This document shows positions 24,994 through 33,070 of a stretch of 64,000 bases of DNA, piece by piece (the first letter of the stretch is position 1; every line of letters starts with the position of its first letter). The notes beneath the pieces were generated by a model, which saw nothing but the letters and a program-made list of their open reading frames with translations, did not search any database and had not been told where the DNA came from. The stretch is from positions 310,001 through 374,000 of the forward strand of contig CAVSGS010000011.1 of assembly GCA_963727545.1 (NCBI GenBank). Reading direction: 5' to 3'. Origin of the DNA: Flexifilum sp963727545. Its GTDB lineage: Bacteria > Chloroflexota > Anaerolineae > Aggregatilineales > Phototrophicaceae. A program made the position numbers and the translations under genes.

Positions 24994-25098
24994 AGTCCCT
25001 ACGGGCGTCGTTTTTTCTGGCGTCTATCCGGAAGGGCTACGCTTCGGCTAATCCTTGCTATAATAGCGACGTTTTATCCCACATGGAGCAGTTGACAC

Positions 25099-26910
25099 AT
25101 GCCCGCAAACGACGAGTATCTGAACAGCCGGTTGTATCGCATCCGGCATTCCGTCTCTCACATTATGGCGGAAGCAGTCTTAGAGCGTTTCCCGGAGGCG
25201 AAGATCGCCATCGGTCCACCGATTGAAGACGGCTTCTACTATGATTTCGACCTGCCGCACCCGCCGACGGACGAGGATTTGCAGTGGATCGAGAACCGCA
25301 TGAAGGAGATCATTCGCGGCAAGCACGAGTTTTCCGTCCGCGAAGTGACGCCCGACGAGGCGCTGGCTTACTTCAAAGACCAGCCCTATAAGCAGGAATT
25401 GATCCGCGACCTCGTGTCCGGTCGCGTCGACGAGAACGGTGAGGAGATCGCCGAGCCCGCCGACAAGATCACGTTCTACAATCAGGACACGTTCACGGAT
25501 CTGTGCCGGGGTCCGCACGTCGCCAACACGAGCGAGATCAACCCGGACGCGATCAGCATCACGTACAAGAAACCGGCGGGCGCGTACTGGCGCGGCGACG
25601 AGAAGCGCGAGCAGTTGACGCGCATCTACGGCACGGCATGGGAGACGCCCGAAGACCTACAGGATTACCTTGATCTGCTCGAAGAAGCCAAGAAGCGCGA
25701 TCACCGCGTCCTCGGCGAGAAGCTGAATCTGTTCACGTTCAGCCCGCTGGTGGGTAAGGGCTTGCCGCTCTGGAAACCCAACGGCGCGATGCTCCGCGAC
25801 GCGCTGGAACGCTGGCTGCGGCAGGAGCAGTTGGATAACGGCTATCAGCCGGTGGTGACGCCGCACATCGGCAACCTGAATCTCTACCGCACGTCGGGGC
25901 ATTATCCTTATTACAAGGACAGCCAGTACGCGCCGATCAAGGTGGACGAGGAAGAATTCCTGCTCAAGCCGATGAACTGCCCGCACCACATCATGATCTA
26001 CAAGAGCGAGATGCGCTCGTATCGCGATCTGCCGGTGCGCTACGCCGAATTCGGCACGGTCTACCGCTACGAGCAGTCGGGCGAACTGCACGGCTTGACG
26101 CGCGTGCGCGGCTTCACGGTCGACGACGCTCACCTGTTCGTGACGCCGGAGCAGCTGCTCAGCGAGTTCAAGGACGTGGTACGGCTGATCCAGCACACGT
26201 TCACGACGCTCGGCTTGTCCGACTTCCGCGCCCGGGTCGGCACGCGCGATCCCAACAGCGAGAAGTACGTCGGCAGCGATGAGAATTGGGAAAAGGCGAC
26301 GGCGGCGATCATCCAAGCCTGCGAGGAACTCGGACTGTCCTACAACGTCGAGGAAGGCGAAGCCGCCTTCTACGGTCCGAAACTCGACTTCATCGTCCGC
26401 GACGTGCTCAAGCGCGAATGGCAGTTGGGCACGGTGCAGGTCGATTACAACCTGCCGGAGCGCTTCGAACTGGAATACGTCGCCGAGGATGGCTCGCGCC
26501 AGCGCCCGATCATGATCCACCGCGCACCGTTCGGCAGCATGGAGCGCTTCATCGGCATCATCATCGAGCACTTCGCCGGGGCATTCCCGGCGTGGCTGGC
26601 TCCGGTGCAGGCAGTGATGATCCCGATCACGGATCGCAACGTCGAGTACGCCAAGGAGGTCGCGGCGAAGCTGCACGCCGCCGGAATCCGCGTCGAAATC
26701 GATGCCAGCAAGTCGCGGATGGGCGCGAAGATCGCCGTCAATCGCGAGAAGATGATCCCCTATCTGCTGATCGTGGGCGACCGCGATGCGGCAGCGGGCA
26801 ACGTCAGCGTGCGGCTGCGCACGGACGAAGACCTCGGCGCGATGCCGGTCGAACAGTTCGTCGAACTGGCGACGAAGGTCATCGACGAGAAGTCCGCCGA
26901 GTTGCAGTAA
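25099..26910 (+). CDS. thrS: Threonyl-tRNA synthetase lacking the TGS domain
   Basis: ThrRS charges tRNA-Thr and removes wrongly attached Ser. The 603-residue protein begins directly at the editing (N2) domain: the HxxxH motif is RHSVSHIMAEAV, and the later editing Cys and His lie in LCRGPHVANT. The usual N-terminal TGS domain (about 60 residues) is missing, with no room for it upstream. The class II core shows the zinc-site Cys in KPMNCPHHIMIY, motif 2 EFGTVYRYEQSGELHGLTRV and motif 3 RAPFGSMERFIGI; the anticodon-binding domain follows (VEIDASKSRMGAKI). GGAG lies 10 bases before the ATG. Confidence 0.96.
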   Translation: MPANDEYLNSRLYRIRHSVSHIMAEAVLERFPEAKIAIGPPIEDGFYYDFDLPHPPTDEDLQWIENRMKEIIRGKHEFSVREVTPDEALAYFKDQPYKQELIRDLVSGRVDENGEEIAEPADKITFYNQDTFTDLCRGPHVANTSEINPDAISITYKKPAGAYWRGDEKREQLTRIYGTAWETPEDLQDYLDLLEEAKKRDHRVLGEKLNLFTFSPLVGKGLPLWKPNGAMLRDALERWLRQEQLDNGYQPVVTPHIGNLNLYRTSGHYPYYKDSQYAPIKVDEEEFLLKPMNCPHHIMIYKSEMRSYRDLPVRYAEFGTVYRYEQSGELHGLTRVRGFTVDDAHLFVTPEQLLSEFKDVVRLIQHTFTTLGLSDFRARVGTRDPNSEKYVGSDENWEKATAAIIQACEELGLSYNVEEGEAAFYGPKLDFIVRDVLKREWQLGTVQVDYNLPERFELEYVAEDGSRQRPIMIHRAPFGSMERFIGIIIEHFAGAFPAWLAPVQAVMIPITDRNVEYAKEVAAKLHAAGIRVEIDASKSRMGAKIAVNREKMIPYLLIVGDRDAAAGNVSVRLRTDEDLGAMPVEQFVELATKVIDEKSAELQ

Positions 26911-26927
26911 ATAACCTCACCCCTAAA

Positions 26928-26950
26928 TCCCCTCTCCCTAGGAGAGGGGA
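26928..26950. terminator. Hairpin 17 bases after thrS, part of a CCTCACCCC repeat
   Basis: TCCCCTCTCC and GGAGAGGGGA pair perfectly over a CTA loop. It belongs to the same family as 24846-24993. The following bases are not T-rich. Confidence 0.55.
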
Positions 26951-26977
26951 CTTAAAGTATGTTGCGGTGAGATCGCA

Positions 26978-26998
26978 GGGGCGCACGGCTGTGCGCCC
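26978..26998. repeat. GTAGGGGC-family palindrome (copy 8, short)
   Basis: GGGCGCAC and GTGCGCCC pair over a GGCT loop. The outer GTAG/CTAC ends are lost. Confidence 0.65.
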
Positions 26999-27089
26999 TC
27001 GCCACAGCGATGATACAGGGATGCGCGATGTCCTCTGTAGGTAGATCGCGGGCGTTTTTTATCCGCTTAGCGCGCATCCCGGATCGCCC

Positions 27090-27335
27090 ATGACCCCACA
27101 GCGCATCGCTTTGATCGTCGTCCTCACGCTCTGGATCGGCATCCTCGCCGCCGTGACCATCGGGCTGCGCGCTGACCCGGCGATCATGGCGATCGTCGGC
27201 GTCCTTGGCTGGCTGATGGTCAGCCGCCTGTTCCGCCCGCCTCAGCCGAGCGCGCGCCGGATCAACGCCATGCCCAAAACTCCCCTAGCTACGAACTCGT
27301 CGCCAGCAAAATCGACGCCATCGAAGCCGAGCTGA
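27090..27335 (+). CDS. Small two-helix membrane protein (81 codons), end uncertain
   Basis: The first 55 residues contain two membrane helices (IALIVVLTLWIGILAAVTIG and AIMAIVGVLGWLMVSRLF). The remaining part overlaps the YqcC-like coding region in another frame and reads as low-quality sequence (MPKTPLATNSSPAKSTPSKPS), so the natural C-terminus is unclear. Either the stop was lost together with the indel near 27285, or the membrane part and the YqcC domain belong to one protein. Confidence 0.5.
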   Translation: MTPQRIALIVVLTLWIGILAAVTIGLRADPAIMAIVGVLGWLMVSRLFRPPQPSARRINAMPKTPLATNSSPAKSTPSKPS

Positions 27336-27595
27336 AGCGCATCGGCTACTGGCAGGAGACGCCGCTCGCGCCGGAGCAGTATCAGTTCCGGGCGGCGTTC
27401 GGTGCCGACACGATGGCGTTTTCGCAGTGGCTCCAGTTCGTCTTTATCCCCAACGTCCGCGCGATCATCGCCCAGCGCGGCACCTTCCCGGCATCCAGTC
27501 AAGTCGGAGCCTACGCCGTCCGCGAGTTCGACACCTACGGCGACGACGTCGGTCCGCTCACGACGCTGCTGGCGGAATTCGACCGGCTTTTCTGA
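27270..27595 (+). pseudogene. YqcC-like (DUF446) protein, frame broken by a 1-base deletion
   Basis: The frame read from about 27281 gives YELVASKIDAIEAELKRIGY, GADTMAFSQWLQFVFIPNVR, SQVGAYAVREFDTYGDDV and a final LLAEFDRLF, which is a full YqcC-like sequence, but it has no start codon. ATG 27270 (MPKTP) would start it if the CCCC at 27282-27285 were five C's. YqcC family proteins are small and of unknown function, often next to pseudouridine synthase genes, none of which is seen here. An indel error is the simplest explanation. Confidence 0.6.
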
Positions 27596-27668
27596 TCGAT
27601 GTAACCTTCCGGTGCGGTTTCACGTATATAGAGGTGTACTGACGATCACCAAATGGGGAGTACACACC

Positions 27669-27857
27669 ATGGAAACTAAACGACTGTATCGCTCGCGCAC
27701 CGAGCGTCAACTGGCGGGGGTCTGCGGCGGGCTGGCTGAGTATTTCGGCGTCGATCCGACGATTGTTCGCATCCTGTTCGTCATACTGGCGCTGGCGGGC
27801 GGTCCCGGCTTGATCTTCTACATCATCCTCGCGCTGATCATCCCGGAAGAGCCGTAA
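27669..27857 (+). CDS. PspC-domain membrane protein (62 residues)
   Basis: This is a stand-alone PspC domain: METKRLYRSRTERQLAGVCG is followed by GGLAEYFGVDPTIVRILFVI and a membrane helix, ending at IIPEEP. PspC proteins are linked to the phage-shock response to envelope stress; no pspA is adjacent. GGGGAG lies 8 bases before the ATG. A longer frame starting further upstream overlaps the YqcC region and is rejected. Confidence 0.9.
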   Translation: METKRLYRSRTERQLAGVCGGLAEYFGVDPTIVRILFVILALAGGPGLIFYIILALIIPEEP

Positions 27858-27864
27858 ACAAAAC

Positions 27865-27952
27865 CGTACCGAGTGCAGAGTACCGAGTACGGAGTGTCGA
27901 TCCGTGCTGAGCAATTTGGCTCAGTACTGAGCACTCGGTACTCGGTACTTCT
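27865..27952. repeat. GAGT heptamer arrays forming an inverted repeat between convergent genes
   Basis: Units like ACCGAGT, ACGGAGT and GCTGAGC are mirrored by GCTCAGT, ACTCGGT and ACTCGGT, so the transcript from either side can fold into a long stem, followed by CTTCTTTTTC on the plus strand. This would suit a two-way terminator between pspC and the HAD gene. Confidence 0.75.
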
Positions 27953-27955
27953 TTT

Positions 27956-28624
27956 TCAGTCCTGTTTGTTTTCGATTTCGTGGATCAAGTCGAGCGAGAA
28001 TTCGGTCAGCGACTTGACGCGGGCATCGGCGATTGCCAGCACGTCGTCGGGCGGCGGGAAATTCTGGCTGGGCACGGCGAGGGCGTACATCCCCGCCGCT
28101 TTGAGCGCCCGCAGCCCATTGACCGAGTCCTCGATGCCGAGGCACAATTTCGGATCGATGCCCAACTGCGCCGCCGTCTTGAGGTAGATTTCCGGGTCGG
28201 GTTTGCCGCGCTTCACCGTGTCGCCGCCGACGATGATCTGAAAGACCCGATCCAAGCCGGTCTCGCGCATCACCGCGCCGATGATCTCGGTCGCCGACCC
28301 CGACGCCAGCGCAACCGGATAGACGCTCGCCGCCGTCTTGACCGCCTCGACCGCTCCCGGCAGCACCGGCAGATGCGCCGCGACGCGGGCGTTGACCCGC
28401 GCGACCATCAAATCGCCGATTTCTTCCGGCGTCATGTCCAAGCCCATCCGCTCTTTCATGTAGAGCGCCCACTCGTGGGTGCTGGTGCCCATCGTGTGCC
28501 GCTGATCGTCGGGCACCCATTCAGCGCCGTACTGCTTGGCGAGCGCCGATCGCTCCTCCCACCAATACTCCTCGCTGTCCATGATCACGCCGTCCATGTC
28601 GAAAATTACTGCTGCTATTGGCAT
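27956..28624 (-). CDS. HAD-superfamily phosphatase (beta-phosphoglucomutase-like)
   Basis: This 222-residue protein is subfamily IA with a helical C1 cap. Motif I is VIFDMDGVIMDSE, motif II VALASGSA, motif III GGDTVKRGKPDPEIY and motif IV LGIEDSVNGLRA. All catalytic residues (both Asp of motif I, Lys, Glu-Asp) are present. Members hydrolyse phosphosugars or other phosphate monoesters, or act as sugar phosphomutases; the general acid Asp in DMD fits both. It converges with pspC and has no operon partner that would identify a substrate. Confidence 0.88.
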   Translation of the reverse strand: MPIAAVIFDMDGVIMDSEEYWWEERSALAKQYGAEWVPDDQRHTMGTSTHEWALYMKERMGLDMTPEEIGDLMVARVNARVAAHLPVLPGAVEAVKTAASVYPVALASGSATEIIGAVMRETGLDRVFQIIVGGDTVKRGKPDPEIYLKTAAQLGIDPKLCLGIEDSVNGLRALKAAGMYALAVPSQNFPPPDDVLAIADARVKSLTEFSLDLIHEIENKQD

Positions 28625-28734
28625 CCCTGCCCCTTTCTGCTGCGTGCTAGAGATTATCTACCGGCTTGCCAAGCCGCGCCAAATCGAGATAATAAAGTTA
28701 ATAAAGTTCTGAATACAAAAGCCGAGGAACAGCG

Positions 28735-29811
28735 ATGCGTCGTCTCATTCTGCTCAGTGCATTTGCGGTGCTCACGCTCTACGTAACCGTTGCCGCTGCC
28801 GCACAGGGGACCTGTTCGACCGTCGTCGATCAAGCACTCGCTGACTTGAGTAACAACTGTGGCAATCTCTCGCGCAATACGGCGTGCTACGGCTACAACA
28901 ATGTCATTGCCTCATTCTTCGATAACGCCTTCATGCCTGCTGCCTTCAACCAGCCGAACGACCGGGTTGACCTTGCCGCGCTGCAAAGCATCACCACCTC
29001 GCCGCTGAACGTGGATACCTCCCAATGGGGGATCGCCGTGCTCAAGCTGCAAGCGGATCTGCCCGATGCGCTGCCCGGTCAAGCCGTGACCTTCCTGCTG
29101 CTCGGCGACGTGCAGCTCAAGTCCGGCGTCGTCCCCGGCAGCGACCAGAACCCGATGCAGGCGATCTACTTCACCACCGGCATCGCCGATACCAAGTGCA
29201 GCGAAGCGCCCGCCTCCTCGCTGATCATTCAGGGACCCGAAAACATCACGGTCAATCTACAGGTCAACGGGGCAAATGTCCAGTTCGGATCGACCTTACT
29301 GTTCCGTTCGACCGAGGACAGTTCGATGGAGTGCGGCGTGCTCGACGGATCGGCGGTCGTCGGCGGAGCGGACGGGCAGGTGATCCCGGCGGGCTTCGCC
29401 GCGCGCGTGCCGCTCGACCGCAACCTGAACATCGACGGCGATTGGGGCGCGAACCAGACCCTCGCCGACGCCGACGCGCAAGCGTTACAAGTGCTGCGTC
29501 AAGTGCCCGACGGCGTGCTCAACTACACGCCGAACGTGCCGACATCGGACGAAGTCGATCTGATGGGCGCGCTCGATCCGCGATTGGTCAGCGCGCTCGA
29601 TCCGCATATGCTGCGGCAGATGGTACACCTGCTGACGCTCGAAGGTGCCGACTCGACGGTCGTCGCTGCGCTCGACACGCGCGGGCTGCGCCAATTCATC
29701 GTCGCGCATCACCTCCAACTCAGCGCTGCCGACCGGGCGACGTTCCCGGATAATTTCTACAGTGATCTACTTAAAGCACTTGATGATTACTTAAACCCGC
29801 AAGGAGGATAG
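28735..29811 (+). CDS. Secreted protein of unknown function, Cys-rich N-terminal domain
   Basis: No characterised family was recognised. A signal peptide (LILLSAFAVLTLYVTVAAAA) precedes a domain with several cysteines (GTCSTVVDQALADLSNNCG, SRNTACYGYNN) and a segment DTSQWGIAVLKLQADLPDAL. I recall similar N-terminal regions in other Chloroflexota secreted proteins, often combined with SH3 or other surface domains. The C-terminal third is helical (LDPHMLRQMVHLLTLEGA). GAGGA lies 6 bases before ATG 28735. The stop is 3 bases before an alpha/beta-hydrolase gene whose ribosome site overlaps this gene's end, so they form an operon. Confidence 0.68.
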   Translation: MRRLILLSAFAVLTLYVTVAAAAQGTCSTVVDQALADLSNNCGNLSRNTACYGYNNVIASFFDNAFMPAAFNQPNDRVDLAALQSITTSPLNVDTSQWGIAVLKLQADLPDALPGQAVTFLLLGDVQLKSGVVPGSDQNPMQAIYFTTGIADTKCSEAPASSLIIQGPENITVNLQVNGANVQFGSTLLFRSTEDSSMECGVLDGSAVVGGADGQVIPAGFAARVPLDRNLNIDGDWGANQTLADADAQALQVLRQVPDGVLNYTPNVPTSDEVDLMGALDPRLVSALDPHMLRQMVHLLTLEGADSTVVAALDTRGLRQFIVAHHLQLSAADRATFPDNFYSDLLKALDDYLNPQGG

Positions 29812-29814
29812 GCA

Positions 29815-30606
29815 ATGCAGCTTGAACTGGTTTCTCACATCCCGCGAACCGTCTCACACGAGACCCCGATCTTGTTCTTACATGGGGCATGGCATGGAGC
29901 GTGGTGTTGGGAAGCCAACTTCATGCCGTATTTCGCCGAACGTGGCTACGCCGCTTATGCCATGAGCCTGCGCGCTCACGGCAGCAGTGAGGGGCGCAGC
30001 CAATTACGCTGGTCGTCGGTGGCGGATTACGTCGCCGATCTGGTCATGATCGTCGACTCGCTGCCGCAGCCGCCCGTGATTGTCGCTCACTCACTGGGCG
30101 GTTTTGTTTTACAGAAGTACCTCGAAGACTACGACTCGCCCGCCGCCATTCTGATCGCCCCGGCGTCGCCGCGGGCGGGCTGGAAGTTCACCGCCCGGTC
30201 GCTGCGCCAGATGCCGCTGACGATGCTGCGCGCCTTGGCGACGCTCACGCTCTATCCGATCGTCGGCACGCCGGAGCGAGCGCAAAAAACCTTCTTCTCG
30301 GCGGGCGTCGAGATCGAGCCGTATTTCCCGCAGATACAGGATGAGTCCTACCGCGCCTACCTCGATTTTCTGCTGCTGGCGCTGCCGGACACGCGCCGTA
30401 TCCGCGAGCGCCGGACGCCAATGCTGATCCTCGGTGCCGCCGACGATCACGTGTTCCCGGCGCCGGAAGTCGAAGCGCTCGGTCAGCTTTACGATGCGCC
30501 GGTGGTCGTCCTGCCGGACACGGCGCACGACGTCATGCTCGAACCGGGCTGGCAAGCCGCCGCCGAACAAATCTGCCACTGGCTGGAGGAACAACAGATC
30601 GCCTGA
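29815..30606 (+). CDS. Alpha/beta-hydrolase
   Basis: This 263-residue cytosolic hydrolase has the oxyanion-hole region LFLHGAWHGAWCWEANF, the nucleophile elbow VIVAHSLGGFVL, the acid in GAADDHVFPAPE and the catalytic His in LPDTAHDVMLEPGW, so the triad is complete. HGAWH is typical of esterases and C-C hydrolases near the MenH/hydroxynitrile-lyase group. It is co-transcribed with the secreted protein upstream, and an AGGAGG overlapping that gene's end serves as its ribosome site. The substrate is unknown. Confidence 0.88.
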   Translation: MQLELVSHIPRTVSHETPILFLHGAWHGAWCWEANFMPYFAERGYAAYAMSLRAHGSSEGRSQLRWSSVADYVADLVMIVDSLPQPPVIVAHSLGGFVLQKYLEDYDSPAAILIAPASPRAGWKFTARSLRQMPLTMLRALATLTLYPIVGTPERAQKTFFSAGVEIEPYFPQIQDESYRAYLDFLLLALPDTRRIRERRTPMLILGAADDHVFPAPEVEALGQLYDAPVVVLPDTAHDVMLEPGWQAAAEQICHWLEEQQIA

Positions 30607-30722
30607 GCCGCGGCGCTAAGCGGATACGATTGTTTTTCTAATCAGATACTTTCCCGCTCGATCTGATCCGTGTATTCCATTTGGGGTTACAATGATCATA
30701 GATTATATCGAGAGGGATTACG

Positions 30723-31214
30723 ATGACTCACACCATGTCTCGTCAAGACTATTTGACGTTCATGTCCAACACGTGGGACTTGTTCGATCCGGAACTCAAC
30801 GATTTGCCTGACGCCGATCAGCAACGCTACGCGGAAGCCCACGGCTTCGCTAACTTGAAGGATTTGCTGGCGCACATCAATGATTGGTGGCGCGAAACGC
30901 TGCGCGTCGTCCCGGTCTGGGCGCGCGACGAATCGCCGGATTTCGACTACGAGGATTTTGACATCTTCAAGCAGCGCTCACTGCAGCGCCACGCTAACGT
31001 CACGCTTGCCCAAACTCAGCAGGATTTCGAGAATCTGCGCGGCGAGATTGCCGCGTTGATCGCCGAACTGCCGCCGGAGGCATTCGCGGATCAGCAGATC
31101 GCGCCGTGGCTCTACCGCACGATCGTGACGCATTACAATGACTACGATCCCCATGCCGATCCCGAAAATCCGGCGGAGAAATACGAGCGCGTCTACGACA
31201 ACGATGAGCGCTGA
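30723..31214 (+). CDS. ClbS/DfsB-like four-helix (DinB-type) protein
   Basis: This 163-residue protein resembles the ClbS/DfsB family (DinB-like fold), some members of which protect cells by hydrolysing a genotoxin. Characteristic parts are a first helix MSRQDYLTFMSNTWDLF, then GFANLKDLLAHINDWWRETL, and a long third helix around ANVTLAQTQQDFENLRGEIA. Metal-site His residues typical of DinB proteins are not all visible. The ribosome site is GAGAGGGATTACG before the ATG. Assignment is by pattern memory and moderately sure. Confidence 0.62.
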   Translation: MTHTMSRQDYLTFMSNTWDLFDPELNDLPDADQQRYAEAHGFANLKDLLAHINDWWRETLRVVPVWARDESPDFDYEDFDIFKQRSLQRHANVTLAQTQQDFENLRGEIAALIAELPPEAFADQQIAPWLYRTIVTHYNDYDPHADPENPAEKYERVYDNDER

Positions 31215-31219
31215 TAGCC

Positions 31220-31627
31220 CTACCCGCTGATCGGCGACATGGGCAGGTAGATGATCTGCCCGGTGTAGAGCGTATCCGGGTCGGCGAGGCAGTTGGCTTG
31301 AATAAGCGTTTGCAGGGTCGTGCCGGTGGCGTCCGCCAGCCCGCTGAGTGAATCGCCCGCTTCGACCTGATACTGCACCCAGCCATTCGGCGGCGGGCAG
31401 TTGGCGGGCGGCGCGCTGGTCACAATCACGCCGCCGGACGATCCGCCGCCGTTGACCAACGGCGTGATCGAGGCGAAGAGCGTCGGCGCGCCGGGGCGCG
31501 TCGCTGTCGGCGTTTCCGGGCGCGCGGTCGGCGTCGGCGGAGTCGTCGTCAAGTTGCAGGCGACGGCGAACAGCACCCCAATCAGAGCCAGCAGGATCAA
31601 ATTAAGACGCCGCGAGCGTAAGCGCAT
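31220..31627 (-). CDS. LysM-domain lipoprotein
   Basis: This 135-residue lipoprotein ends its signal peptide at VLFAVACNLTT, with the Cys as lipid site. A short Thr/Pro linker is followed by one LysM domain (YQVEAGDSLSGLADATGTTL, TLIQANCLADPDTLYTGQII), which binds peptidoglycan or chitin-like glycans. A Cys pair (NCPPP and ANCLAD) may brace the domain. ATG 31627 has GGAAGG 9 bases upstream; a longer in-frame start is less likely. It converges with the ClbS-like gene, 5 bases apart. Confidence 0.85.
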   Translation of the reverse strand: MRLRSRRLNLILLALIGVLFAVACNLTTTPPTPTARPETPTATRPGAPTLFASITPLVNGGGSSGGVIVTSAPPANCPPPNGWVQYQVEAGDSLSGLADATGTTLQTLIQANCLADPDTLYTGQIIYLPMSPISG

Positions 31628-31739
31628 GAACCGTGCCTTCCAGATTCGTTTCTTTCGATTGGGATTATAGCGCACTTTCAGATGAGGGCGTTAGGGAATG
31701 CGGAGAATTACGGAGTAACGAGCGGCTTCAGATTTTTTC

Positions 31740-31767
31740 GTAGGGGCGTTATATATAACGCCCCTAC
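31740..31767. repeat. GTAGGGGC-family palindrome (copy 9)
   Basis: This is a perfect 28-bp palindrome with half-site GTAGGGGCGTTATA, 19 bases after the L,D-transpeptidase stop (minus strand), preceded by a short T-run at 31733-31738. Confidence 0.87.
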
Positions 31768-31786
31768 ATTGACAGCACAGATGGCG

Positions 31787-32911
31787 CTAAATCCCGGTGG
31801 CGGTGACGCCGTAGGTCCCGGAACTGTAGACGTAAACCTGATTATTGATCTCGGTCTGACCTTCCGGCAGACCGGCGTGGAACCAGTCGAACAGCCATTT
31901 GGCATCGCTGATCGAGAGGTTGACGCAGCCGTGACTCTGGCGATAGCCGAACAGGTCGTGCCAGTAAGTCCCGTGCAGGCTGATGCCGCCGTTGAAGTAC
32001 ATCACCCACGGCACGCTCTGGAGCGCGTAGGCGCTCGGCGCGCCGGTTGCGCCCGCCATCGCGTCGCGCGGGAGGCTCGCCCAGACGTTGAACAAGCCCT
32101 CGGGCGTCTCGTGGGTCGGCAAGCCGGACGAGATCAGCGTGGCGAAGACCGGGGTATCGTCCTCGTAGGCGACCAACGTCTGCTCGTAGAGATCGACCGC
32201 GACCCAGCGTCCGCTGACCCCTTCCGGGCGCGCGATCTTCTGAACTTTGGCGACGAAGCGCTGCTCGACCCACTGATTCGGTCCGATCATGTACCAATGC
32301 CAGCCATCGGAGTCGGTGGCGGTGGCGAAGATGTTGACCAGCTCGTAGCGCTTGAGCCAGCGTCCATTCTCCTGCGAGCGCGGTCCGCCGGGATACGCCG
32401 AGACGAAAATCCGGCTCTTGTCGAGGATGAAGGCGAAGGGATAGTCGAGGTTGCTCAAGGTCTCGCCGGTGAAGTAGGACGCCTGCGAGTAAGTCGCATC
32501 GTCGCGGCGAATCCACCTGCCGCCTTCGATTTGAAGCCAGCCGTCCACGCTCAGGTCGATGGCGTTGACGAAGTTGAAACCCGCCGGGATTTCGCCGGTC
32601 GGGTCGGTGTTGGGCGCGTCGAAAGTCGGGATCGCGTCGGGACCCACCCGCCAAAAGCTGTAGCTGTCGAGCGTGTAGCGATCCTGCTCGACGGGCGTCA
32701 GGTTAGGCGGCACTGGATAGGCATCGATCATGGCGGCGCAGGCGGCATCGAGTTCGCTGCCGTCGGTGTGGTCGGCGCAGACCGTCGGGTCGAAAGCGGG
32801 CGCGTCGCTGGTCGCAGCCACTTCGGTTGCGCCGTCTTGCGCGCTGATCGGCGCAGCCACCACGCCGACGAGCACAGTCAAAATCACGAGAAGTAAAGCA
32901 ATACGTCTCAT
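31787..32911 (-). CDS. L,D-transpeptidase (YkuD domain), exported
   Basis: This 374-residue enzyme cross-links peptidoglycan stems or attaches proteins to them. After a signal peptide (LLLVILTVLVGVVAAPISA) comes a long N-terminal region (about 30-235) with an SH3-like stretch near WHWYMIGPNQWVEQRFV, then the catalytic YkuD domain: WVAVDLYEQTLVAYEDDTPV, ISLHGTYWHDLFGYRQ and the active-site SHGCVNLSISDAKWL, with the catalytic Cys and His intact. The palindrome copy 9 lies just after its stop. Alone in its transcript by spacing. Confidence 0.93.
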   Translation of the reverse strand: MRRIALLLVILTVLVGVVAAPISAQDGATEVAATSDAPAFDPTVCADHTDGSELDAACAAMIDAYPVPPNLTPVEQDRYTLDSYSFWRVGPDAIPTFDAPNTDPTGEIPAGFNFVNAIDLSVDGWLQIEGGRWIRRDDATYSQASYFTGETLSNLDYPFAFILDKSRIFVSAYPGGPRSQENGRWLKRYELVNIFATATDSDGWHWYMIGPNQWVEQRFVAKVQKIARPEGVSGRWVAVDLYEQTLVAYEDDTPVFATLISSGLPTHETPEGLFNVWASLPRDAMAGATGAPSAYALQSVPWVMYFNGGISLHGTYWHDLFGYRQSHGCVNLSISDAKWLFDWFHAGLPEGQTEINNQVYVYSSGTYGVTATGI

Positions 32912-33032
32912 TCGAAACCCTCAATTGCTTGGGAATGATGCGTGCATTTTAGCAGCAGGACGTCGAATCGTGAAGCGGAGGCGTAGAAACGCCGAGCAAG
33001 CGTAGGATTGGTATGATGTGGGGTATGCGGTT

Positions 33033-33061
33033 GTAGGGGCAGGTTTGAAACCTGCCCCTAC
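33033..33061. repeat. GTAGGGGC-family palindrome (copy 10)
   Basis: Perfect arms GTAGGGGCAGGTTT and AAACCTGCCCCTAC around a central G, 9 bases after the BNR gene's stop. It is identical to copy 11. Confidence 0.88.
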
Positions 33062-33070
33062 GATGACTAT

